Origin: Microbacterium sp. A20
GTDB taxonomy: Bacteria; Actinomycetota; Actinomycetes; Actinomycetales; Microbacteriaceae
DNA: 36,203 bases
Direction of reading: 5' to 3'
NCBI RefSeq assembly: GCF_004794515.1
Contig: NZ_SSDF01000075.1
Coordinates: 1 to 36,203 of the forward strand
Below the pieces are notes generated by a model. That model had not been told where the DNA came from and did not search any database. It saw nothing but the letters and a program-made list of their open reading frames with translations. Positions within the stretch are counted from its first letter, which is position 1; each line of letters begins with the position of its first letter. Positions 1-9,495 of this stretch are shown here, piece by piece. The position numbers and the translations under genes were made by a program.

Positions 1-153
1 AGCACCTCCACGGGGTTGTTCATACCCCCAGTCAACCGAGGGCCACCGACATTCGAACCCCGAATAACCCCCGTTCAGAGCAATATTCCGAAACACGCGA
101 AACGCTGTCACGCCCTCCACAGAAGCGCCGACACAGCACTTCTCCACACCCAC
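1..153. other. gene-free AC-rich stretch at window start
   Basis: I see no convincing gene here. The only open frames read into the minisatellite that follows and translate to low-complexity Pro/Arg/Thr-rich peptides, with no ribosome binding site. A small inverted repeat (ATTCG at 51-55, CGAAT at 61-65) is present but has no partner gene. The stretch lies downstream of the Lrp-type gene and may be the far end of another gene's 3' region cut by the window edge. Confidence 0.5.
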
Positions 154-237
154 CGCAGAACCAGCCCCGCAGAACCAGCCCCGCAGAACCAGCCCCGCAG
201 AACCAGCCCCGCAGAACCAGCCCCACAGATCCCACCC
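154..237. repeat. 14-bp minisatellite, five perfect copies plus one decayed copy
   Basis: The unit CGCAGAACCAGCCC occurs five times without change at 154-167, 168-181, 182-195, 196-209 and 210-223. A decayed sixth copy at 224-237 agrees at about 10 of 14 positions. It lies just past the stop of the minus-strand Lrp-type gene (261). The unit is not a multiple of 3, so it is unlikely to be coding. Perfect identity between copies suggests recent slippage expansion. Confidence 0.9.
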
Positions 238-260
238 CGCGAAACCCGCCCGAGCCCCCC

Positions 261-698
261 TCAGTCCCGCGTGTAGTCCTCGAAGATCAGCGTGGTCCGG
301 GTCGAGCGGATCGAGGGGATCGCTTGGATGTCCTCGAGCACGATTCGACGGAGGTCGCGGGCGTCGTTGGCGCGCACCAGCAGGATCACGTCGAAGTCGC
401 CGCCGACGAGGGCCATGTGCTCGATCTCGGGGATCGCGCGCAGCCGGTCGCTCACGGCCTGCCAGGTCGCCTGTTCGATGGCGAGGGTCACGTAGGCACT
501 CGCATGGTGCCCGAGCAGTACGGGATCCGTGCGCACCGTGTAGCCCGTGATGACACCCGCATCCGTGAGGCGCTTGATCCTCGCGTGCGCACCGGCGCGC
601 GAGATGTGCACGGCATCCGCGATCGCCGTCATCGATGAGCGAGCGTCGCGGCGCAGCTCTTCGATGATCGCTCGGTCGGTGTCGTCCAGCGCAGCCAT
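261..698 (-). CDS. Lrp/AsnC family transcriptional regulator
   Basis: This 145-residue protein has the usual length and layout of Lrp/AsnC regulators. An N-terminal winged helix-turn-helix (about residues 5-60, starting LDDTDRAIIEELRRDAR, recognition part ISRAGAHARIKRL) precedes a C-terminal RAM/AsnC ligand-binding domain (about 65-140, with the typical GxFD segment VGGDFDVILLV). The ATG at 698 follows a GAGGAGAGGGG ribosome binding site; a possible -10 box CAGAGT lies at 728-723. It is divergent from the 2-oxo acid dehydrogenase operon, the arrangement known for BkdR in Pseudomonas and for bkd loci in actinobacteria. That makes it the likely local regulator, sensing an amino acid such as Leu, Val, Ile or Phe (inference). 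The family call is secure; target and ligand are not shown by the sequence. Confidence 0.92.
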   Translation of the reverse strand: MAALDDTDRAIIEELRRDARSSMTAIADAVHISRAGAHARIKRLTDAGVITGYTVRTDPVLLGHHASAYVTLAIEQATWQAVSDRLRAIPEIEHMALVGGDFDVILLVRANDARDLRRIVLEDIQAIPSIRSTRTTLIFEDYTRD

Positions 699-763
699 GG
701 CACCCCTCTCCTCGAGCCAGAAACTCTGACACTTCGATCAAGAATGCCCCACGAGTCGCTCGT

Positions 764-796
764 TCATCCAGTATTTCGCGGATGATCTTGGATGAC
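764..796. promoter_or_regulatory. candidate promoter and Lrp operator before the E1alpha gene
   Basis: TCATCC (764-769) and GGATGA (780-785) form an inverted repeat with a 10-nt AT-rich spacer, and a further GGATGA follows at 790-795. A possible -10 box CAGTAT lies at 769-774 inside the repeat, which would place the start of transcription near 781. This is where an Lrp-type regulator could act. There is no recognisable -35 box, so the assignment is tentative. Confidence 0.35.
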
Positions 797-850
797 TGTC
801 GCAGACAGGGGCATGCTGTCCCCATCGAGTTCGGCAAGGAGGGCGAACGC

Positions 851-1975
851 ATGCTGCACACCGACATGCTTCCGCGAGACACCGCGGTGCAATTGATCGA
901 CGCGGACGGACAGCCTGTCGTGGACGAGCACTACGCACTCCCCGGCAGCGCGACCCTGCTGGCCGCCTATCGCGGACTCGTCGAGGGCCGGAGGATCAAC
1001 GACCAGGCCGGCGCGCTCGTCCGTCAAGGACGCCTCGCCGTCTACCCGTCTTCGCACGGCCAGGAAGCGTGCCAGATCGCCGCCGCCATGGTGCTCGGAG
1101 ACACGGACTGGCTGTTCCCGACCTATCGCGACTCGGTCGCCGTCATCGCGCGCGGAGTCGAACCCGCCGATGCGATGGTGCTCCTCAAGGGCGACTGGCA
1201 CTCGGGCTACGACGTGCGTGCCCACCGGGTCGCACCGCAGGCCACTCCCCTCGCCACCCAGCTGCTGCACGCGGTCGGCTTCGCGCAGGCGGCCAAGCAT
1301 CGCGGCGAGGACACGGTCGTGCTCGCGCTGTGCGGCGACGGCGCCACCAGCGAGGGCGACTTCCACGAGGCGATGAACTTCGCCGCCGTCTTCCAGGTGC
1401 CGGTCGTCTTCTTCGTGCAGAACAACGGGTTCGCGATCTCGGTGCCGCTCTCACGGCAGACCGCGGCTCCCTCTCTCGCCCACAAGGCGATCGGTTACGG
1501 GATGCCGGGACAGCGCGTCGACGGGAACGACGTCGCCGCCGTGCTCGCCGTGCTCGGCGAGGCGGTGAACCGCGCCCGCACCGGCGGCGGCCCCTCCCTC
1601 ATCGAGGCGCACACCTACCGGATGCAGGCGCACACCAACGCCGACGACGACACCCGCTACCGGGAGCGCGACGAGGTGCAGGCCTGGATCGCCCGTGACC
1701 CGCTGCTGCGCCTGCGCACCCACCTGACCGGCATCGGCGCCCTCGACGCCGACGCCGAGGGGCGGTTCGCCGCCGGAGCCGAGGAGATCGCCGCGGCGAT
1801 GCGCACCGCGCTGAACACCGACGCCGACCTCGACCCCGAGGATCTGTTCCGCTTCGTCACCGCGACACGCTCGCCACAGCTCGATGAGCAATGGCACCTG
1901 CTGCGCGACGAGATCGAGCGCTCGCGCCTCGCCGACGCGGGTGCAGGGACCACCCCGAACGGAGGCAACCGATGA
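851..1975 (+). CDS. 2-oxo acid dehydrogenase E1 component, alpha subunit (BkdA/PdhA type)
   Basis: TPP-dependent E1alpha (374 aa), which decarboxylates a 2-oxo acid and passes the acyl group to lipoyl-E2. The TPP/Mg motif runs from GDG at 162-164 to NN at 191-192 (CGDGATSEGDFHEAMNF, then FFVQNNGFAIS), and the family stretch FPTYRDSVAVIARGV lies near residue 90. I chose ATG 851 because an AAGGAGG lies 8 nt upstream. The in-frame ATG at 782 has no ribosome binding site, although it is 7 nt after a possible -10 box and so could be a leaderless alternative. The gene overlaps the E1beta start by an ATGA. The family cannot be split by eye into pyruvate, branched-chain or aryl-pyruvate specificity. 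The Lrp-type neighbour favours branched-chain or aromatic 2-oxo acids. Confidence 0.9.
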   Translation: MLHTDMLPRDTAVQLIDADGQPVVDEHYALPGSATLLAAYRGLVEGRRINDQAGALVRQGRLAVYPSSHGQEACQIAAAMVLGDTDWLFPTYRDSVAVIARGVEPADAMVLLKGDWHSGYDVRAHRVAPQATPLATQLLHAVGFAQAAKHRGEDTVVLALCGDGATSEGDFHEAMNFAAVFQVPVVFFVQNNGFAISVPLSRQTAAPSLAHKAIGYGMPGQRVDGNDVAAVLAVLGEAVNRARTGGGPSLIEAHTYRMQAHTNADDDTRYRERDEVQAWIARDPLLRLRTHLTGIGALDADAEGRFAAGAEEIAAAMRTALNTDADLDPEDLFRFVTATRSPQLDEQWHLLRDEIERSRLADAGAGTTPNGGNR

Positions 1976-3000
1976 CGATCGCACACGACGACACCCGCGC
2001 CGAGGTCGAGGTCGCCGCTGCGACGACCATGACCATGGCGGCCGCGTTGAACAGAGCTCTCGCCGATGCCATCGAGTCCGACCCGGATGTGGTCGTCTTC
2101 GGCGAGGACGTGGGGGCGCTCGGCGGCGTCTTCCGCATCACCGACGGTCTCACCGCGCGATTCGGTGAGGACCGCTGCTTCGACACTCCTCTGGCCGAGT
2201 CCGGCATCATCGGCACCGCTGTCGGCATGGCCATGAACGGGATGCGACCCGTGGTGGAGATGCAGTTCGACGCATTCGCCCTGCCGGCCTTCGAGCAGGT
2301 CGTCAGCCATGTCGCCAAGCTCGGCAACCGCACGCGCGGTGGAATGCGGATGCCGCTGGTGATCCGCATCCCGTTCGGCGGCGGCATCGGCGGCGTGGAG
2401 CACCACTGCGACTCCTCCGAGGCGTACTACGCCCACACCCCGGGACTCACGGTCGTCAGCCCGTCGACGCCGCAGGACGCCTATTCGCTGCTGCGCGCGG
2501 CCATCGCCTCACCCGACCCCGTGATCTTCCTCGAGCCGAAGAAGCTGTACTGGTCGAAGGGCGAAGTCGACACCTCGGTCACCACGGAGCTCGGCACCGC
2601 CCGGATCGCCCGCGACGGCACCGACGTGACGCTCCTGGCCTACGGCGCCTCGGTGCCGCTCGCGCTCGAGGTCGCGGAGGTCGCCGCCGCGGAGGGGCGC
2701 AGCGTGCAGGTGGTCGATGTGCGCTCGCTCTCCCCCTTCGACGATGCGACCGTGACCGCCGCGGTGAAGTCCACCGGCCGCGCCGTGGTCATCGCCGAGG
2801 CCCCCGGATATGTGAGCGTCGCCTCCGAGATCCAGGCCCGCGTGTTCGAGCGCTGCTTCGAATACCTCGCGGCCCCGGTCCGGCGCGTCACCGGCTTCGA
2901 CACCCCCTACGCACCCCCGAAGCTCGAGCACTGGTACCTGCCCGACGTCGACCGCGTGCTCGATGCGATCGACACCCTGCACTGGGAGGACGACGTATGA
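1972..3000 (+). CDS. 2-oxo acid dehydrogenase E1 component, beta subunit (BkdB/PdhB type)
   Basis: E1beta (342 aa), partner of the preceding E1alpha in the alpha2beta2 decarboxylase. Family features are visible in order: MTMAAALNRALADAIE near the start, VVVFGEDVGALGGVFRITDG, then DTPLAESGIIGTAVGMAMNG and the conserved MQFDAF, and a C-terminal transketolase-like domain with VVDVRSLSPFD. I start it at ATG 1972, preceded by GGAGG and overlapping the E1alpha stop by 4 bp; an in-frame ATG upstream at 1891 lies well inside the E1alpha gene and has no ribosome binding site. Translational coupling with E1alpha and E2 (ATGA overlaps on both sides) fits equimolar production of complex subunits. Confidence 0.9.
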   Translation: MTIAHDDTRAEVEVAAATTMTMAAALNRALADAIESDPDVVVFGEDVGALGGVFRITDGLTARFGEDRCFDTPLAESGIIGTAVGMAMNGMRPVVEMQFDAFALPAFEQVVSHVAKLGNRTRGGMRMPLVIRIPFGGGIGGVEHHCDSSEAYYAHTPGLTVVSPSTPQDAYSLLRAAIASPDPVIFLEPKKLYWSKGEVDTSVTTELGTARIARDGTDVTLLAYGASVPLALEVAEVAAAEGRSVQVVDVRSLSPFDDATVTAAVKSTGRAVVIAEAPGYVSVASEIQARVFERCFEYLAAPVRRVTGFDTPYAPPKLEHWYLPDVDRVLDAIDTLHWEDDV

Positions 3001-4454
3001 GCGCCCCACTGAAGCCGGCCACGCAGATCTTCCGTCTGCCCGACCTCGGCGAAGGACTCACCGAAGCGGGTCTCGTGCAGTGGCTCGTCGCGGTGGGCGA
3101 CACCATCACGACGGACCAGCCGATCGCCGAGGTCGAGACCGCGAAGAGCGTGGTGGAGCTGCCGTCGCCGTTCGCCGGCGTCGTCACCGCCCTGCACGGC
3201 ACCGCCGGGGACACGATCGACGTCGGCGCGCCGGTGCTCGAGGTGGCCGACCCCGGATCGACATCGGAGGCGGGTACGGAGGGTACGACTCCGGATGCCG
3301 CGGGGGCCGCGGCATCGAGCACCCCCGAGCACGAGGCGTACCGCGAGGAGGAACGCGCCGGATCGGGGAACGTGCTGATCGGCTACGGCACCACGGCGCA
3401 CACGACGAAGGGACGTCGCCGCCCGGCCGCCACGCCGGTCCGAGTCGACCGCCCGACCGTACCCGCATCCGCGGCCGCAGCCGCACCCGCACCGGCCCCT
3501 GCGCCGAGGGCCGCCACTGCCGACCCCGCCGTGACCTCCGCCGGTGCAGCATCCGTCCGCCGCCCAGTGGCCGTCCGCTCCCCCCTGGTGCGTCGTCTGG
3601 CACGCGACCTGGGGCTCGACGTGCACACGATCACGGCGACCGGCCCCGACGGGGCGATCACCCGCGCCGACGTGCTGCAAGCCGCGGTCGAGAACGCCGT
3701 CGACGGCGCCGCCGCGCATCACCGTGCCGCGAACGGGACCGGAGAGTCGGTCGACGGACTCGACGTCGTCTCCCGAGAGCGCATGTCGCCGCTGCGGCGC
3801 GCGGTCAGCGCGAAGCTGACGCGCAGTCGAACCGAGATCCCCGAGGCGACCGTCTGGGTCGACGTCGATGCCACGTCGCTGTGGGACATCCGCGCGCAGA
3901 TGGCGCCGGCGGGCGGCAAGGCCCCCTCGATCACGGCACTGCTCGCGCGCTTCGTGCTGCTCGCCCTCGAGGACTACCCGGTGCTCGCCTCGCGACTCGA
4001 CGACAGCGGTGAAGAGCTGATCTCGTTCGACGGCGTGAACCTCGGAATCGCCGCCGACACCGAGCGCGGTCTCCTGGTCCCCGTCGTCCCCCGTGCGCAC
4101 GCCCTCACCGTGGAGCAGCTCGACGCGGCACTGCGCGAACTCGCCGCCACGGCCAGGGCCGGCACGATGCCTCCCGAGCGGCTGCGGGGGTCGACCTTCA
4201 CGCTCAACAACTACGGCGGGCTGGGCGTCGACGGCTCCGCGGCGATCATCAACCACCCCGATGTCGCGATCCTCGGAATCGGCCGGATCATCGAGCGGCC
4301 GTGGGTCGTCGACGGCGCGATCGTCGCCCGTCGTATCGTCCAGCTCTCGCTCGCGTTCGATCATCGCGTGTGTGACGGCGGCTACGCGGCGGGGTTCCTG
4401 CGGCGCGTCACCGAGCTCATCGAGAATCCGCTGCGTGCCTTCGGGCGGGTCTGA
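2997..4454 (+). CDS. dihydrolipoamide acyltransferase E2 (2-oxo acid dehydrogenase complex)
   Basis: E2 core (485 aa), which carries the acyl group on lipoate and transfers it to CoA. There is a single lipoyl domain at about residues 10-83, with the lipoylated lysine K50 in EVETAKSVVELPS. A Pro/Ala-rich linker follows (about 145-190), then a peripheral subunit-binding domain (about 194-230, SPLVRRLARDLGLDV) and the catalytic acyltransferase domain (about 258-485) with the active-site motif HRVCDG at H456-G461. The start overlaps the E1beta stop by ATGA. No E3 (lipoamide dehydrogenase) gene follows, so the complex must use an E3 encoded elsewhere. The nearest downstream gene belongs to the paa pathway and has its own promoter. 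Confidence 0.92.
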   Translation: MSAPLKPATQIFRLPDLGEGLTEAGLVQWLVAVGDTITTDQPIAEVETAKSVVELPSPFAGVVTALHGTAGDTIDVGAPVLEVADPGSTSEAGTEGTTPDAAGAAASSTPEHEAYREEERAGSGNVLIGYGTTAHTTKGRRRPAATPVRVDRPTVPASAAAAAPAPAPAPRAATADPAVTSAGAASVRRPVAVRSPLVRRLARDLGLDVHTITATGPDGAITRADVLQAAVENAVDGAAAHHRAANGTGESVDGLDVVSRERMSPLRRAVSAKLTRSRTEIPEATVWVDVDATSLWDIRAQMAPAGGKAPSITALLARFVLLALEDYPVLASRLDDSGEELISFDGVNLGIAADTERGLLVPVVPRAHALTVEQLDAALRELAATARAGTMPPERLRGSTFTLNNYGGLGVDGSAAIINHPDVAILGIGRIIERPWVVDGAIVARRIVQLSLAFDHRVCDGGYAAGFLRRVTELIENPLRAFGRV

Positions 4455-4491
4455 CACCGCCGCGTCCCCCGGTCGGGCATCGCGCCTGTGC

Positions 4492-4497
4492 CATAAT
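4492..4497 (+). promoter_or_regulatory. -10 box of the paaJFHZ operon
   Basis: CATAAT matches the consensus at 5 of 6 positions. It sits in the same position relative to the PaaR operator as CAGAAT does before paaA. Transcription would begin near 4504, giving a leader of about 72 nt to the paaJ start. No clear -35 box is visible 17 nt upstream. Confidence 0.55.
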
Positions 4498-4516
4498 TAC
4501 CATACGATCGGTCAGT
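4495..4516 (+). promoter_or_regulatory. PaaR operator before paaJ
   Basis: Imperfect palindrome with left half AATTACCA, central TACGAT and right half CGGTCAGT. It overlaps the -10 box and the probable transcription start, as expected for a repressor site. Two near-identical copies occur before paaA (19993-20014) and before paaI (10743-10764). The pattern resembles the PaaR site I remember for Corynebacterium glutamicum, ACTNACCG-N2-CG-N2-CGGTNAGT. Outer AATT on both sides (4495-4498, 4517-4520) extends the symmetry. Confidence 0.8.
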
Positions 4517-4575
4517 AATTCCGAGCCGAAGACCCGGGCGACGACCCGCCGAGACGACGAAGTCAGGAGATCCGC

Positions 4576-5765
<1,190 letters not shown>

Positions 5766-5766
<1 letters not shown>

Positions 5767-6536
5767 TGCACGCGGAATCGCCAGCCGAACACGCAGCCGC
5801 CGAAGAGCCGCTGCTCGTCGAGCGACGCCCCGACCGTGTGATCGCGACACTCAACCGTCCGCACAAGCGCAACGCGATCGACCAGGCCACGATCGATGCC
5901 CTGCACCTCCTCTGCGATGAACTCGAGGCAGCTCCGCGCACCCTCATCCTCGTCGGCGCCGACGGCGTCTTCGCGGCGGGCGCCGACATCGCCGAACTGC
6001 GCGAACGCCGGGCCGCCGACGCGCTGCGCGGCATCAACGCCCACGCCTTCGTGCGGATCGCCGAGCTGCCGATGCCCGTCATCGCTGCCATCGACGGCTA
6101 TGCCCTGGGCGGCGGCGCCGAACTCGCCTACGCCGCCGACATCCGCATCGCCACGCCCTCGCTCGCGATCGGAAACCCGGAGACGGGCCTCGGCATCCTC
6201 GCCGCCGCCGGAGCGAGCTGGCGGCTGAAGGAGATCGTGGGCGACGCCAGGGCGATCGAGCTGCTGCTCACCGGACGCACGGTCACGGCCGAGGAGGCGC
6301 TGCGCATCGGACTCGTCTCGGCGATCCATGACGCCGAGGATCTGCGGGCCGCAGCCGAGGCGATCGCCGACCGGATCGCCCGCAACGACCCGGCCGCCAC
6401 CATCGCGACCAAGCGGGTGTTCCGCGCACCCCGCGACCGCCACCCCGCCGCCGATCTGGAAGCCCAGGCCGAGCTCTTCGAGAGCCCGGAGAAGTTCCGA
6501 CGCATGACCGACTTCCTGGAACGGAGAGACCGATGA
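5766..6536 (+). CDS. paaF: 2,3-dehydroadipyl-CoA hydratase (enoyl-CoA hydratase)
   Basis: Crotonase-family enoyl-CoA hydratase (256 aa). Both catalytic glutamates of true hydratases are present: E119 in LGGGAELAYAADIRI and E139 in IGNPETGLG, spaced 20 residues as in rat mitochondrial hydratase (E144/E164). The oxyanion-hole segment FAAGADIAEL is near residue 69. This supports hydration of a 2,3-enoyl-CoA, in this operon 2,3-dehydroadipyl-CoA. The ATG at 5766 shares a base with the paaJ stop (TGATG), indicating coupled translation. The gene overlaps paaH by 4 bp. It differs clearly from the second crotonase at 23873, which lacks both glutamates. Confidence 0.87.
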
Positions 6537-7402
6537 CCGGGGCCACTCCCCTCGCTCCCGCGCACGTCGGAGTGCTCGGCGGCGGACGCATGGGCGCCGG
6601 CATCGCTCACGCGTTCCTGCTCGCCGGCTCCCGGGTCACCGTGGTCGAACGCGATCCGGAGAGCGCCGAGGCCGCCGCACACCGCGTGCTGGAATCGGTC
6701 GACGCCTCGATCGCCCGAGGCACGGCAGCGGAACCGGGAGACGCCTATCGGACACGCTTCGGCACCGGCACGGACGTCGGGTCGTTCGCGCCGTGCGACC
6801 TCGTCGTGGAAGCGGTGCCCGAGGATCTGGCCCTGAAGGTCGACGCACTCACCCGCGTCGAAGCGCAGATCGGACCGGACGCTGCCCTCGCCTCGAACAC
6901 CTCCTCGATCTCGATCGATGAGCTCGCAGCGGTGCTGGATCGGCCGTCGCGGTTCCTCGGGATGCACTTCTTCAACCCGGTGCCGGCATCGACGCTGGTC
7001 GAGATCGTGCGGGGCGCGGCCACCGCTCCCCCGCTCGCGGACGATGCGCGCGGCTGGGTGCAAGCCCTCGGCAAGACCCCGATCGTCGTGACCGACGCCC
7101 CCGGGTTCGCGTCGTCGAGGCTCGGCGTCGCGATCGGCCTGGAGGCGATCCGGATGCTCGAGGAGGGCGTCGCCTCCGCCGAAGACATCGACACCGCCAT
7201 GACGCTGGGCTACAAGCATCCGGTCGGGCCGCTCCGCCTCACCGACATCGTCGGACTCGATGTGCGGCTCGGCATCTCCGAGTACCTCTCCGCGAACCTC
7301 GGCGAACGCTTCGAACCGCCGGCTCTGCTGCGCCGTCTCGTCGCCGAGGGTCACCTCGGGCGCAAGAGCGGACGCGGCTTTTACGAATGGGACGCCTCAT
7401 GA
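6533..7402 (+). CDS. paaH: 3-hydroxyadipyl-CoA dehydrogenase (3-hydroxyacyl-CoA dehydrogenase)
   Basis: NAD-dependent 3-hydroxyacyl-CoA dehydrogenase (289 aa), single NAD domain plus one C-terminal helical domain, about the length of short FadB2/PaaH enzymes. The Rossmann motif GVLGGGRMGAGIA lies at residues 13-25, with the acidic end of beta2 in VVERD. The catalytic H145 is in FLGMHFFNPVP, preceded by SNTSS at 121-125. In the pathway it oxidises 3-hydroxyadipyl-CoA to 3-oxoadipyl-CoA, the PaaJ substrate. ATGA overlap with paaF. Its stop overlaps the ATG at 7399, one of two spurious earlier starts of paaZ. Confidence 0.87.
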   Translation: MTGATPLAPAHVGVLGGGRMGAGIAHAFLLAGSRVTVVERDPESAEAAAHRVLESVDASIARGTAAEPGDAYRTRFGTGTDVGSFAPCDLVVEAVPEDLALKVDALTRVEAQIGPDAALASNTSSISIDELAAVLDRPSRFLGMHFFNPVPASTLVEIVRGAATAPPLADDARGWVQALGKTPIVVTDAPGFASSRLGVAIGLEAIRMLEEGVASAEDIDTAMTLGYKHPVGPLRLTDIVGLDVRLGISEYLSANLGERFEPPALLRRLVAEGHLGRKSGRGFYEWDAS

Positions 7403-7413
7403 AGGGAACTGAC

Positions 7414-9495
7414 ATGACCGAGATCCTCCCCAGCTATCTGCAGGGATCCTGGTGGTCGCCGGATGCCGGCGCCGAGGCGACCGAGGTGCGCGACGCCTCG
7501 ACGGGCGACCTCGTCGCCCGCGTGTCGACTGAGGGCATCGACCTCGCCGGGGCTCTCGCCTACGCCCGCACCGCGGGGCAGGCCTCGCTCGGCGCGTTGA
7601 CCTTCCACCAGCGCGCAGTGCGCCTCAAGCAGTTGGCGCTCGCCCTCACCGAGCGCAAGGCGGAGCTGTACGAGATCTCGAGCCGCACCGGCGCCACCGC
7701 ACAGGACTCGTGGGTCGACATCGACGGCGGCATCGGCGTGCTGTTCGCCTACTCCAGCAAGGGCAGGCGCGAACTGCCGAACGCGAAGGTCTTCGTCGAC
7801 GGCGCGGTGGAGAACCTGTCCAGGGACGGCTCCTTCCTCGGGCGCCACATCTACACACGCCTCCCCGGTGTCGCCGTGCAGATCAACGCCTTCAACTTCC
7901 CGGTCTGGGGCTCGCTGGAGAAGTTCGCCCCGGCGTTCCTGGCCGGCGTGCCGACCGTCGTGAAGCCCGCGACGCCGACCGGGTACCTCGCCGAGGCGAT
8001 GGTGCGGATCATGGTCGACTCCGGGCTGCTGCCCGAGGGCTCCCTGCAGCTCGTCTCGGGCAGTGTTCCCGGCCTCTTCGACGAGCTCCGCCTGGGGGAT
8101 CTCGTGGCGTTCACCGGGTCGGCGTCCACCGCAGAACGGCTGCGGGCGCACGATGCGGTGCAGACGGGCGGGGTGCGCTTCACGAGCGAGACCGACTCCA
8201 TCAACGCGTCGATCCTGGGGACCGACGCGGTCGCGGGCACCCCGGAGTTCGACGCCTACGTCAAGCAGCTCGTGGCGGAGATGACCAGCAAGGCCGGGCA
8301 GAAGTGCACGGCGATCCGACGCGCGATCGTGCCGACCGGTGTCGTCGACGATGTGATCGATGCCGTGCGGACACGACTGTCCGAGCGCATCGTGCTGGGA
8401 GACCCGCGCGCGGAAGGCGTGACGATGGGGCCGCTGGCCTCGACCGCACAGCGCGATGAGGTGCTGCGCCAGGTGGCACGGCTGCAGGACGGCGGTGGTG
8501 ACCTGGTCATCGGCTCGACCGATGCTCCGGACGTGCGGCACAGCGACGGAACAGAGGGACCCGCCCCGGATGGCGCCTTCCTCGCCCCGATGCTGCTGCG
8601 TTTCCCGGACCCGGAGAGCGCAGCCGTCAACGAGATCGAGGCGTTCGGTCCGGTCTCGAGCATCGTCGGCTATCGCACCCTCGACGAGGCCAGTGCCCTG
8701 GTCGCGCGCGGCGGAGGTTCGCTGGTCACGAGTGTCGCCACGCACGACCCCGAGGTCGCCGTGGCGCTCGCCACCGGCATGGCCGCCTACAACGGACGGG
8801 TGCTCTTCCTCGACCGCGACGACGCCCGCAGCTCGACGGGTCACGGCTCGCCGCTGCCGAACCTCGTGCACGGCGGCCCGGGCCGCGCCGGCGGCGGCGA
8901 GGAGCTCGGCGGCATCCGCGCCGTCCTGCACCACATGCAGCGCACCGCGGTGCAGGGCTCCCCCGCGATGCTGACCGCCCTCACCGGCGTGTGGCATCAG
9001 GGCACGGCGGCACGGCCGTACGAGGAGAGCGGTGGCGTGCACCCCTTCCGCAAGTCGCTGGCCGAGCTGCGCATCGGCGACCAGGTCGCGAGCGGCTCCC
9101 GCGCGGTGACGCTGGAAGACATCGAGACCTTCGCGACCTTGACCGGCGACACCTTCTACGCGCACATGGATGAGGAATCCGCCGCGGCGAACCCGTTCTT
9201 CCCGGGTCGCGTCGCCCACGGGTACCTGCTGGTGTCGTGGGCTGCCGGCCTGTTCGTCGACCCCGCGCCCGGTCCCGTCCTCGCGAACTCGGGCCTGGAG
9301 AACCTGCGCTTCCTCACCCCTGTCTCCCCCGGCGACGAGATCCGCGTCGAACTCACCGCCAAGCAGATCACTCCGCGTGAGACCGACGAGTACGGCGAGG
9401 TGCGCTGGGACGCGGTGCTGAAGAACCAGCGCGACGAGATCGTGGCCACGTACGACGTGCTCACCCTCGTCGCGAAGGAACTCGCCGCGGTGTAG
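7414..9495 (+). CDS. paaZ: bifunctional oxepin-CoA hydrolase / 3-oxo-5,6-dehydrosuberyl-CoA semialdehyde dehydrogenase
   Basis: Ring-cleaving enzyme (693 aa; E. coli PaaZ is 681). The N-terminal aldehyde dehydrogenase domain (about 1-520) has E259 in FTSETDSIN and the nucleophile C298 in KAGQKCTA, offset by 3 from E. coli E256/C295. The C-terminal MaoC-like hydratase (about 550-690) has D579 and H584 in GDTFYAHMD followed by GRVAHGYLL, matching E. coli D561/H566. Both activities are therefore expected: hydrolytic opening of oxepin-CoA and oxidation of the resulting aldehyde. I chose ATG 7414, with AAGGGA 6 nt upstream; the ATGs at 7387 and 7399 lie in or across the end of paaH. Last gene of the operon, followed by a hairpin region. 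Confidence 0.93.
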   Translation: MTEILPSYLQGSWWSPDAGAEATEVRDASTGDLVARVSTEGIDLAGALAYARTAGQASLGALTFHQRAVRLKQLALALTERKAELYEISSRTGATAQDSWVDIDGGIGVLFAYSSKGRRELPNAKVFVDGAVENLSRDGSFLGRHIYTRLPGVAVQINAFNFPVWGSLEKFAPAFLAGVPTVVKPATPTGYLAEAMVRIMVDSGLLPEGSLQLVSGSVPGLFDELRLGDLVAFTGSASTAERLRAHDAVQTGGVRFTSETDSINASILGTDAVAGTPEFDAYVKQLVAEMTSKAGQKCTAIRRAIVPTGVVDDVIDAVRTRLSERIVLGDPRAEGVTMGPLASTAQRDEVLRQVARLQDGGGDLVIGSTDAPDVRHSDGTEGPAPDGAFLAPMLLRFPDPESAAVNEIEAFGPVSSIVGYRTLDEASALVARGGGSLVTSVATHDPEVAVALATGMAAYNGRVLFLDRDDARSSTGHGSPLPNLVHGGPGRAGGGEELGGIRAVLHHMQRTAVQGSPAMLTALTGVWHQGTAARPYEESGGVHPFRKSLAELRIGDQVASGSRAVTLEDIETFATLTGDTFYAHMDEESAAANPFFPGRVAHGYLLVSWAAGLFVDPAPGPVLANSGLENLRFLTPVSPGDEIRVELTAKQITPRETDEYGEVRWDAVLKNQRDEIVATYDVLTLVAKELAAV

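Noticed and set aside
46..66. tRNA T-arm-like GGTTCGAAT on the minus strand
   Set aside because: The flanking bases do not form the T stem, and no anticodon arm or acceptor stem can be built around it.
154..237. CRISPR-like array
   Set aside because: The repeats are head-to-tail 14-mers with no spacers, and no cas genes are present.
782..850. N-terminal extension of E1alpha from ATG 782
   Set aside because: No ribosome binding site and an unconserved-looking peptide, while ATG 851 has an ideal AAGGAGG. A leaderless start at 782 cannot be fully excluded.
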